The notes beneath the pieces are model-generated. The model did no database searches, was not told the origin of the DNA, and saw only the letters and a program-made list of their open reading frames with translations. A DNA stretch of 5,135 nucleotides from Candidatus Berkelbacteria bacterium (GTDB lineage Bacteria; Patescibacteriota; UBA1384; 2-12-FULL-50-11): assembly GCA_024654065.1 (NCBI GenBank), contig JANLIQ010000027.1:1-5135 (forward strand). The letters run 5' to 3'. The position numbers and the translations under genes were made by a program. Shown piece by piece: positions 1 to 4,272 of the stretch. The first letter of the stretch is position 1; each line of letters opens with the position of its first letter.

Positions 1-279
1 GGCTTTGAGATGGTAATAAAATTGAGGATTCTCGTTCATAAAGCCAATTTTACGTTTTGCATCTAATGAACCAGCTGGAAATCCTCCGATAGTTATGCGT
101 CCTTTGTCGGGGAAGAGTAAACCGGCGATTAATTTAACAGTGGTTGTTTTACCAGCGCCATTTGGACCAATTAAACCAAAGACTTGACCCTGTTTAACCG
201 TTAGTGAAAGATTATTAACAACAGTAATCTCTGTAGTTCTCTGGTAAAATTGTTTGGTCAAGTTACGGATAACTAACAT
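1..279 (-). CDS. ABC transporter ATP-binding protein, N-terminal part (runs off left edge)
   Basis: The first 93 codons of an ABC ATPase, read leftward from an ATG at 279 and open to the window edge. The protein begins MLVIRNLTKQFYQRT and has a Walker A motif GPNGAGKTT at residues 38-46. This is followed by KLIAGLLFPDKGRITIGG and IGFMNENPQFYYHL, where the Q-loop glutamine position appears to be Glu83. From family knowledge, Glu here and the PNGAGKTT context are typical of the CcmA/ABC-2 type subfamily (export of drugs, polysaccharides or lipids, often with a separate permease gene). The signature motif, Walker B and any permease lie outside the window, so the substrate is unknown. It is divergent from miaA with only 37 nt between start codons. 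No convincing Shine-Dalgarno site precedes it (AAGAAAAG at best). The family call is safe; the subfamily call is tentative. Confidence 0.93.
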   Translation of the reverse strand, partial: MLVIRNLTKQFYQRTTEITVVNNLSLTVKQGQVFGLIGPNGAGKTTTVKLIAGLLFPDKGRITIGGFPAGSLDAKRKIGFMNENPQFYYHLKA

Positions 280-285
280 TATCTT

Positions 286-314
286 TTCTTAACTCAATTT
301 TTTACTCAAGTCAA
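286..314 (-). promoter_or_regulatory. possible promoter of the ABC ATPase gene
   Basis: On the minus strand TTGACT (314-309) is followed after 17 nt by TAAGAA (291-286), which matches only 3 of 6 bases of the -10 consensus. A transcript would begin about at the ATG at 279, giving a leaderless mRNA. The -35 box nearly touches the miaA start codon. The -35 is good and the -10 poor, so this is tentative. Confidence 0.3.
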
Positions 315-316
315 AG

Positions 317-1063
317 ATGTATAAACTTATTGCAATAGTTGGTCCCACCGGTAGCGGCAAAACCAAATTAGCTGTTTTTCTGGCTAAAAAATTTAACGCT
401 GTAATTATTTCAGCTGATTCCCGGCAAGTATACCGAGGATTAGATATTGGAACCAATAAAGAAGGAGTTCTTGGCCAATGGAAAAATAATCCTGTCCGCA
501 TAATTGACAGTATCCCTCAGTTACTAATTGATGTTGCCAATCCAGGTGAGCGCTTCACTCTCAATGATTGGTTAACCCAAGCTCGTAATTGGTTAAAACA
601 AATAAATGAAATGGGACAGCTGCCGATTATTGTTGGGGGAACTGGGCTATATGCGACGGCACTTTTAGAGGGTTACCAGCCCGGTGGCGGACGGTTTGCC
701 AAAAACAATCAAGAAGTCGATTTTGAGTCGCTAATATTAATGCCGGATGTTGAAAGACAAGTCTTGAATCAAAGATCAGATGAAAGATGTGTCCGAATTT
801 TCGACGCTCTAGTAGCCGAAACAGAAACACTGCTGGTGTCAGGTATCTCGGGTGACTGGCTCGACAAGATCGGTCTCGACTACCGATATGCGGTATACCA
901 CATTCGAGGGCAGTTGAGCCGTGAAGAAGCGATTGAGCAATTTCAGGCCGCAAGTCGGGCTTATATTCGTCGCCAATTAACTTGGTGGCGACATCACGGT
1001 GAGCCGATTTTGGTTAGTTCAATCAAACAAGCCGAGTTACGAGCGGAAAAGTTTTTAGATTAA
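317..1063 (+). CDS. miaA: tRNA dimethylallyltransferase (shortened MiaA)
   Basis: MiaA transfers a dimethylallyl group from DMAPP to N6 of A37 in tRNAs reading UNN codons. Seen in the 248-residue product: P-loop GPTGSGKT (9-16), SADSRQVYRGLDIGT (32-46) with the presumed catalytic Asp34, PQLLIDVANPGERFTLNDW (67-85, matching the family HHLIDIxDP.E.FS...F stretch), VGGTGLYATAL (106-116), IGLDYRYAVYHIRGQLS (185-201, matching the IGYKE region), and RRQLTWWR (218-225). Bacterial MiaA is usually about 300 residues. The missing 50 or so appear to come from the insertion domain between GGTGLY and the IGYKE region, with the core kept. The family His-His before LID is Pro-Gln here. The start fits because the P-loop is at the usual distance from the N-terminus. 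There is no clear Shine-Dalgarno site. tRNA-Cys(GCA) at 2460-2530 has A36-A37-A38 and is a fitting substrate. Confidence 0.93.
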   Translation: MYKLIAIVGPTGSGKTKLAVFLAKKFNAVIISADSRQVYRGLDIGTNKEGVLGQWKNNPVRIIDSIPQLLIDVANPGERFTLNDWLTQARNWLKQINEMGQLPIIVGGTGLYATALLEGYQPGGGRFAKNNQEVDFESLILMPDVERQVLNQRSDERCVRIFDALVAETETLLVSGISGDWLDKIGLDYRYAVYHIRGQLSREEAIEQFQAASRAYIRRQLTWWRHHGEPILVSSIKQAELRAEKFLD

Positions 1064-1068
1064 AGATC

Positions 1069-1094
1069 GAGCCCAACCACAAGGTGGCGGGCTC
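1069..1094. terminator. hairpin just after miaA, possible terminator
   Basis: GAGCCC (1069-1074) pairs with GGGCTC (1089-1094), and an inner CCAC (1077-1080) pairs with GTGG (1084-1087) across a 3-nt loop, with a small internal loop between the stems. It begins 6 nt after the miaA stop codon. Neither strand has a proper T tract behind it (plus: ATAAAACATG; minus: GATCTTTAATC), so it may be a terminator of either strand or just an mRNA 3' stabilising structure. Confidence 0.45.
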
Positions 1095-1188
1095 ATAAAA
1101 CATGAAAGTGGTAGCCTTTGTGTAAAATCGCTTCTCGCGGTTTCGCTCCACTGCAAACGGGTACCCGAAGCAGCGTTGAGAAACGACT
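1069..1188 (-). ncRNA. candidate structured small RNA, family not recognised
   Basis: A near-consensus promoter at 1222-1194 points leftward into a region with no convincing coding sequence. A transcript would start near 1188 and could end at the hairpin at 1094-1069, giving about 120 nt. Inside it CGCTGC (1175-1170) pairs with GCAGTG (1154-1149), enclosing the palindrome CGGGTACCCG (1167-1158). I looked for hallmarks of SRP RNA, RNase P RNA, tmRNA and 6S RNA and saw none. The structure is also compatible with a plus-strand transcript, since CGTT-GAGA-AACG at 1174-1185 forms a GNRA-capped stem only on the plus strand. This is a candidate only. Confidence 0.25.
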
Positions 1189-1193
1189 ATCGA

Positions 1194-1222
1194 ATCGTAG
1201 CACACTCAGTGTTGAAAGTCAA
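1194..1222 (-). promoter_or_regulatory. strong-looking minus-strand promoter in the miaA downstream gap
   Basis: TTGACT (1222-1217), a 17-nt spacer, then TACGAT (1199-1194) on the minus strand, matching 5/6 and 4/6 consensus bases at ideal spacing. No minus-strand gene follows. It would drive the candidate RNA at 1188-1069, or antisense transcription into the 3' end of miaA. It adjoins the plus-strand promoter candidate of the zinc-ribbon gene. Confidence 0.45.
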
Positions 1223-1239
1223 CCGAAAACCGTTACATT
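1212..1239 (+). promoter_or_regulatory. possible promoter of the zinc-ribbon membrane protein gene
   Basis: TTGAAA (1212-1217), 16-nt spacer, TACATT (1234-1239). Transcription would begin near 1246, leaving a leader of about 17 nt that just holds the Shine-Dalgarno site. The -35 shares base 1217 with the opposite-facing promoter, so the two would compete. Confidence 0.35.
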
Positions 1240-1251
1240 AAAGCAATGGAT

Positions 1252-1260
1252 AGGAGGGGG
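1252..1260 (+). promoter_or_regulatory. Shine-Dalgarno site that fixes a TTG start
   Basis: AGGAGGGGG lies 2 nt before the TTG at 1263, with its AGGAGG core 5 nt away. No ATG or GTG in this frame sits at a suitable distance, and the first zinc-binding Cys is already residue 3, so TTG is the start. It is the only strong Shine-Dalgarno site seen in the window. Confidence 0.75.
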
Positions 1261-1262
1261 TT

Positions 1263-1913
1263 TTGAAGTGTCCAATGTGCGGTGGAGATTTTGAAAACGT
1301 CAATTTAAAAACAGTTGGCGGCAGTGGCACTTGGGCCAAACATTGTAATCAATGCGGTGGTTTTTGGTTTGAACGTGAACCAACAGAATTTTTATCACTA
1401 GATTCGATAAATAGCGTTGATGTACCGACTCCTAACTTCTCCCTAAAACAGATGGATTTAGTTTGTTCAAACGACAACTCACTTTTAGAATGTGTCGAGA
1501 GAGACGATCTTCCTGCTGGTACAAGATACTGGCGTTGTCCAGACTGTGAAGGAGCTTTTTATCCTAAGGGACAACTTGCGCTTGTGACCCACCACAATCA
1601 TGACGTTCACGGTGAACATATTGCTGGATTAGTTTCAACTCGATCACGAACAACACTTGCTGGAGTATTAGTATTTGTCGGTGCGACATTGATGATAGCA
1701 ACCAGTCAATCGCAAATTGAATTCAATGCAACTTCTGATCAGGTTTTACCCTCAAGTGGTCCAAATATTCTGACGTTGTTATTACTGGGAATAACCTATT
1801 TAGCGGGCACAATATTAGCTGTCTTAGGACGAAAAGTGCCAATCGTACTACTAGGTTGGAGCGTTATAATTATTTGTTTAGTTGGATTTTCAGTAATAAT
1901 CTTTGGTCCTTAG
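1263..1913 (+). CDS. membrane protein with two TFIIB-type zinc ribbons and three TM segments
   Basis: A 216-residue protein of unknown function. Ribbon 1 is CPMC (Cys3, Cys6) with CNQCGGFWFE (Cys28, Cys31), the pattern of the zf-TFIIB family (CPxC...CxxCGGxW). Ribbon 2 is less regular: CSND (Cys68, Asp71) with CPDCEGAFYPKGQL (Cys92, Cys95), so one ligand may be Asp71 or Cys77. A His-rich stretch THHNHDVHGEH (109-119) follows and may bind metal. Three hydrophobic segments lie at about 132-147, 168-188 and 192-214. The ribbons would be cytosolic if the N-terminus is inside, which is inference. Proteins with this layout are common conserved hypotheticals; a metal-sensing, chaperone or nucleic-acid role is speculation. 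The gene stands alone and converges on the small membrane protein gene. Start is TTG, chosen from the strong Shine-Dalgarno site. Confidence 0.85.
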   Translation: MKCPMCGGDFENVNLKTVGGSGTWAKHCNQCGGFWFEREPTEFLSLDSINSVDVPTPNFSLKQMDLVCSNDNSLLECVERDDLPAGTRYWRCPDCEGAFYPKGQLALVTHHNHDVHGEHIAGLVSTRSRTTLAGVLVFVGATLMIATSQSQIEFNATSDQVLPSSGPNILTLLLLGITYLAGTILAVLGRKVPIVLLGWSVIIICLVGFSVIIFGP

Positions 1914-1927
1914 ATAATGTGTAGTAT

Positions 1928-1957
1928 CTCAAGACTGGTTAATAATTAACTCTTGAG
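1928..1957. terminator. hairpin between convergent genes, possible bidirectional terminator
   Basis: CTCAAGA (1928-1934) pairs with TCTTGAG (1951-1957), and GTTAA (1938-1942) pairs with TTAAC (1946-1950) around a 3-nt loop. This makes 12 pairs with a CTG bulge at 1935-1937. It starts 14 nt after the zinc-ribbon stop codon and covers the stop codon of the opposing gene. No T run follows on either strand, so termination is inferred from its place between convergent genes. Confidence 0.4.
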
Positions 1958-2260
1958 TCGTAAAGCCCAATAGATCCAATCTCCGAATTGGTTGAGATAC
2001 GGAGATTTTTTGTCAAAAATAACAGCCGTAACAAGTAAGATAGCAATAATAACAATACTGAATGCGGTCTTTCGAAGGGCACGATCTCGAGTTGCTTTTG
2101 GTTGGTAGGTTGTCGTAGGAGAAATCGCTACTTCTGGTTTTTGAAATGTTTCAATAAGGGAATTTTCTTGAAATGAGACCACAGATCCTTGGGCAATTTG
2201 TTGGAGTTGCTGTTTCTTTGCAATTAACTTTTGAAGATTTTGTTTTTTCTTCTTAGACAT
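1946..2260 (-). CDS. small Lys-rich single-pass membrane protein, function unknown
   Basis: A 104-residue protein that I do not recognise. The N-terminus is strongly basic (MSKKKKQNLQKLIAKKQQ) and then Gln-rich, possibly a short helix. Residues 40-58 are Pro/Thr-rich and likely disordered. RDRALRK precedes one membrane span at about 66-83 (FSIVIIAILLVTAVIF). The C-terminus is short and aromatic (LNQFGDWIYWALRLKS). The positive-inside rule puts the long N-terminal part in the cytoplasm and about 20 residues outside. Good evidence that it is real: it fills a gap between convergent neighbours, has a normal membrane-protein layout, and has a plausible promoter. AAGGAG on the minus strand (2289-2284) is too far from the ATG for translation and lies upstream of the proposed -10 box, so the mRNA may be leaderless. 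Confidence 0.75.
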   Translation of the reverse strand: MSKKKKQNLQKLIAKKQQLQQIAQGSVVSFQENSLIETFQKPEVAISPTTTYQPKATRDRALRKTAFSIVIIAILLVTAVIFDKKSPYLNQFGDWIYWALRLKS

Positions 2261-2268
2261 TTGGAAAT

Positions 2269-2297
2269 ATCTTAAGTCCTTTCACTCCTTTACACAA
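2269..2297 (-). promoter_or_regulatory. possible promoter of the small membrane protein gene
   Basis: On the minus strand TTGTGT (2297-2292), a 17-nt spacer, then TAAGAT (2274-2269), ending 8 nt before the ATG at 2260. Transcription would begin at or within a few bases of the start codon. The -35 overlaps the -35 of the tRNA-Gly promoter on the other strand (2289-2294). Confidence 0.35.
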
Positions 2298-2317
2298 CCC
2301 CATCCCAACGGTAGAAT
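2289..2317 (+). promoter_or_regulatory. promoter of tRNA-Gly(GCC)
   Basis: TTTACA (2289-2294), a 17-nt spacer, TAGAAT (2312-2317): 5 of 6 consensus bases in each box at ideal spacing. The -10 ends 9 nt before the mature tRNA 5' end, so the transcript has almost no leader to trim. Confidence 0.65.
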
Positions 2318-2326
2318 AATTTTATT

Positions 2327-2400
2327 GCGGGTATCGTATAACGGTATTATGCCACGTTGCCAACGTGGAGTCGCGGGTTCGACTCCCGCTACCCGCTCCA
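2327..2400 (+). tRNA. tRNA-Gly (anticodon GCC)
   Basis: The acceptor GCGGGTA (2327-2333) pairs fully with TACCCGC (2390-2396). Anticodon stem CCACG/CGTGG (2352-2356, 2364-2368) holds the loop TTGCCAA with GCC at 2359-2361. T stem GCGGG/CCCGC (2373-2377, 2385-2389) holds TTCGACT. Discriminator T2397 is followed by an encoded CCA (2398-2400). The D arm is weak: GTAT (2336-2339) against TTAT (2347-2350) gives G-U, two A-U pairs and one U-U mismatch, with a 7-nt loop AACGGTA. The variable loop is 4 nt. It reads GGC and GGU. Confidence 0.97.
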
Positions 2401-2420
2401 AGAATTTTCCCCCTAATTCA

Positions 2421-2449
2421 TAGAAAAAGAACTCAATTACAGGTAAAAT
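2421..2449 (+). promoter_or_regulatory. promoter of tRNA-Cys(GCA)
   Basis: TAAAAT (2444-2449), preceded by GG, ends 10 nt before the tRNA. A weaker -35, TAGAAA (2421-2426), lies 17 nt upstream. tRNA-Cys therefore seems to be transcribed separately from tRNA-Gly rather than as one precursor. Confidence 0.5.
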
Positions 2450-2459
2450 ACAGACATTC

Positions 2460-2530
2460 GGCCAGATGCCCGAGTGGTTAGGGAGCGGTCTGCAAAACCG
2501 CGTACAGGGGTCCGATTCCCCTTCTGGCCT
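2460..2530 (+). tRNA. tRNA-Cys (anticodon GCA), with C at position 55
   Basis: The acceptor GGCCAGA (2460-2466) pairs with TCTGGCC (2523-2529), and the discriminator is T2530, the base expected for tRNA-Cys. Anticodon stem GCGGT/ACCGC (2485-2489, 2497-2501) holds CTGCAAA with GCA at 2492-2494. The D stem is CCC/GGG (2469-2471, 2481-2483). T stem AGGGG/CCCCT (2506-2510, 2518-2522) holds the loop TCCGATT, so position 55, nearly always T (pseudouridine), is C2512. No CCA is encoded (CAATAA follows), so a CCA-adding enzyme is needed, unlike for tRNA-Gly. A36-A37-A38 makes it a predicted MiaA substrate. Confidence 0.95.
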
Positions 2531-2549
2531 CAATAATTGTATTTTTGGG

Positions 2550-2578
2550 TTGACTCTAGCCCAGTTTCCCGTTAGCAT
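2550..2578 (+). promoter_or_regulatory. promoter of the secG operon
   Basis: TTGACT (2550-2555), a 17-nt spacer, TAGCAT (2573-2578). The -10 ends 9 nt before the secG ATG at 2588, so the expected start near 2585 leaves about 3 nt of leader. No Shine-Dalgarno site exists there, which fits leaderless initiation. Confidence 0.5.
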
Positions 2579-2587
2579 ATCCCCTAC

Positions 2588-2803
2588 ATGGCTAATATTT
2601 TGCAAGTGGGCCAAGTGGTTTCCGGGATTCTATTAATCCTGTCGATCCTACTTCAGCACCGGGGAACCGGACTTGGCGGCGCATTCGGGGGCGAAGGCGT
2701 TAGCTACCGTAGTCGAAGAGGCGTTGAACAGCTGTTATTTCGCGGCACAATTTTGTTGGCGGCGATTTTTCTAGTTTGCTCAGTGGCGCAACTCTTTGTC
2801 TAG
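2588..2803 (+). CDS. secG: preprotein translocase subunit SecG
   Basis: SecG is the small, non-essential subunit of the SecYEG channel that helps SecA-driven protein export across the cytoplasmic membrane. The 71-residue product has the usual size and layout: TM1 at about 5-22 (LQVGQVVSGILLILSILLQ), a conserved loop with GTGLGGAFGGEG (26-37) and the SRRGVEQLLFRGT segment (42-54), and TM2 at about 52-70. The LLQ, GLGGAFGG and RRG motifs are diagnostic. The start fits the family N-terminus. No Shine-Dalgarno site is visible, and the promoter lies so close that the mRNA is probably leaderless. It is followed 6 nt later by the binding-protein gene, very likely in the same operon. Confidence 0.94.
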   Translation: MANILQVGQVVSGILLILSILLQHRGTGLGGAFGGEGVSYRSRRGVEQLLFRGTILLAAIFLVCSVAQLFV

Positions 2804-2809
2804 ATCTTC

Positions 2810-4147
2810 ATGTCATCCTTTGATCCCCGTCGGATCTTATCTGGTGTAAATTTTCCTGACTGGAAAAAATCCTGGAGACGAACGGTTAGATTTATTGGTG
2901 CTCACGAAAAAGTCCTCCTAGCAATCTTGGCGATAGTAATAGTTATTAGTGGGGGATTTTGGTACAGGCAGTTCAGTAACAGCAATTCCGACAGCCCGAC
3001 TGTTGGTGGCACCTATGTTGAGGGTATGGTTAGCGACAAAAAGGAACTCAGCCAAATTACAACTCGGCTTACTAAAACGGGACTTCTAACATTCTCGTCT
3101 GATGGCCAGCTCGAAGGACAACTTGCCCAAGAGTGGACTATGAGTGAAGACAGGTCCGAATTCCGTTTTACCCTGGCGGATGGTGTTGACCGTAACGATA
3201 TAATTTCCGTACTTGGGCAACGGAGCGATGTTATTGGCGAGGCAGATATACAGCCTGACCAAGAAAACGATGTAGTTATCAAGTTAGCATCACCCAATCC
3301 GAGCTTTCCCCTACTAATAACTCGTCCACTGTTTGATTACGGGCCATATAAACTAGGCAAGTCTAACGATCAGACAACAGTTTTTACCCGTAACACCAAG
3401 AAGAAAGCTGTTTCCTCCTATATAAATAAGATTATTATCCACTCTTATGCTACCGACGCTGATCTTGAAAAAGCATTGCAAGGTAATCGGCTTGACGGAG
3501 CAGTTATGACAAAGAATACCAAAAAACCAAAAAATTATCAGCATCACGAAATTAATTTAAACCGATATTACGTTGTTTTATTCAACACCAACAAGGCACC
3601 CTTTAGAGACGATGGTTTGCGAAAGGCGTTGGCGGCAGGTACGGCTGCCCAAGCGACACCGTTTACCCTAATTGCTGGCGACCAAGAACCGTATAAGTCA
3701 CTCGCTACTGATATAGTTGCCAAGTGGCAGCAACTAGGCGCAAAGGTTGAATTGAGCCTAAAACCTCTCCAGGAAGTGACGGGGAGTATAGGCCCATCTC
3801 GTAATTTCCAAGCATTACTAATAGGCATAGATTACGGTCTTGAAATGGACCCATATTATCTCTGGCACTCATCGCAGATTCGGGCCACAGGAAACAATGT
3901 TACGGGAACGAATAACCCAACAGTAGATGGGCTAGTTGAAAAGACAAGGAATAACTTAAACGTTGTGGAGAGACAGGAGTCTCTTGATGAGCTTCAGAAT
4001 ACTTTGGTTTCACAGGGAGTGATGACAATAGTCCAACGGATGACTCTCGACTATTACATCTCTAACAATATCCAATTTGTCCAACCTTCCTTGCCTTCAT
4101 CGGACGCTGATCGCTTCCTCTCTGCCGCTCTCTGGTCCGTTAAGTAG
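2810..4147 (+). CDS. membrane-anchored family-5 solute-binding protein (DppA/OppA-like), shortened
   Basis: Family-5 binding proteins capture peptides or other solutes outside the membrane for an ABC importer. This 445-residue protein has a basic cytosolic N-terminus, one TM anchor at about 34-50 (VLLAILAIVIVISGGFW) without a lipobox Cys, then the binding domain. Matching family segments are GGTYVEGMVS (66-75), DVVIKLASPNPSFPLLI (154-170), GPYKL (178-182), INKIIIHSYATDADLEKALQGNRLDG (205-230), RYYVVLFNTNKAPFRDDGLRKALA (252-275), and a C-terminal DPYYLWHSSQ...NPTVDGLVEKTRNNLNVVERQESLDELQNTL (347-399). Usual length is 500-600 residues. The NPL element after GGT.VEG and a stretch after RKALAAG (about 276-283) seem shortened, so ligand binding may differ or be lost. 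No permease gene is near. It starts 6 nt after secG with no Shine-Dalgarno site, suggesting translational coupling. Confidence 0.85.
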   Translation: MSSFDPRRILSGVNFPDWKKSWRRTVRFIGAHEKVLLAILAIVIVISGGFWYRQFSNSNSDSPTVGGTYVEGMVSDKKELSQITTRLTKTGLLTFSSDGQLEGQLAQEWTMSEDRSEFRFTLADGVDRNDIISVLGQRSDVIGEADIQPDQENDVVIKLASPNPSFPLLITRPLFDYGPYKLGKSNDQTTVFTRNTKKKAVSSYINKIIIHSYATDADLEKALQGNRLDGAVMTKNTKKPKNYQHHEINLNRYYVVLFNTNKAPFRDDGLRKALAAGTAAQATPFTLIAGDQEPYKSLATDIVAKWQQLGAKVELSLKPLQEVTGSIGPSRNFQALLIGIDYGLEMDPYYLWHSSQIRATGNNVTGTNNPTVDGLVEKTRNNLNVVERQESLDELQNTLVSQGVMTIVQRMTLDYYISNNIQFVQPSLPSSDADRFLSAALWSVK

Positions 4148-4175
4148 TGAAACCAGAGTCTTTAACGGGTATAAT
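4147..4175 (+). promoter_or_regulatory. promoter of tRNA-Leu(CAG)
   Basis: A perfect TATAAT (4170-4175) preceded by CGGG, with a partial -35 GTGAAA (4147-4152, 4 of 6) 17 nt upstream that begins on the last base of the preceding stop codon. The -10 ends 12 nt before the tRNA. It probably also drives the downstream LAGLIDADG gene, which has no room for its own promoter. Confidence 0.6.
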
Positions 4176-4187
4176 CTAAACTGTATC

Positions 4188-4270
4188 GCCTGGGTGGCGG
4201 AATGGTCTACGCGCCGTGTTCAGAACGCGGTGCCCGCAAGGGCATGGAGGTTCGAATCCTCTCCCAGGCA
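4188..4270 (+). tRNA. tRNA-Leu (anticodon CAG)
   Basis: A class II tRNA. Acceptor GCCTGGG (4188-4194) pairs with CCCAGGC (4263-4269), and the discriminator is A4270 as leucyl-tRNA synthetase expects. Anticodon stem CCGTG/CGCGG (4214-4218, 4226-4230) includes one U-G pair and holds TTCAGAA with CAG at 4221-4223. The long variable arm is TGCCC-GCAA-GGGCA (4231-4244). T stem GGAGG/CCTCT (4246-4250, 4258-4262) holds TTCGAAT. Position 37 is A4224 where tRNA-Leu(CAG) normally has G (m1G37). The sequence after the discriminator is CGA, not CCA. The next gene begins 2 nt downstream. Confidence 0.96.
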
Positions 4271-4272
4271 CG

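Noticed and set aside
1023..1205. Minus-strand open frame of 60 residues in the miaA downstream gap
   Set aside because: It overlaps the miaA 3' end, shows no recognisable motif or ribosome site, and its GTG start lies upstream of the start expected from the minus-strand promoter.
1069..1222. tmRNA, SRP RNA, RNase P RNA or 6S RNA in the gap after miaA
   Set aside because: I looked for tRNA-like ends and a tag frame, the SRP GGAAGGA loop, RNase P core sequence, and a long 6S-like rod; none was visible.
2531..2546. T-rich stretch after tRNA-Cys as an intrinsic terminator
   Set aside because: The only inverted repeat is CAAT/ATTG with a 1-nt gap, too small to form a hairpin.
2282..2614. Minus-strand open frame with RVAGVEPATPRWQRG
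   Set aside because: It runs antisense across both tRNA-Gly and tRNA-Cys and overlaps the start of secG; it has the same tRNA-derived artefact peptide.
3013..3828. Three minus-strand open frames inside the solute-binding protein gene
   Set aside because: The plus-strand frame has clear family motifs across its length; the minus frames are short and motif-free shadows.
4216..4272. Extended N-terminus of the LAGLIDADG protein from ATG 4216
   Set aside because: The extra 19 residues are translated from the tRNA-Leu anticodon, variable and T arms. The ATG at 4273 precedes the first recognisable domain at a normal distance.
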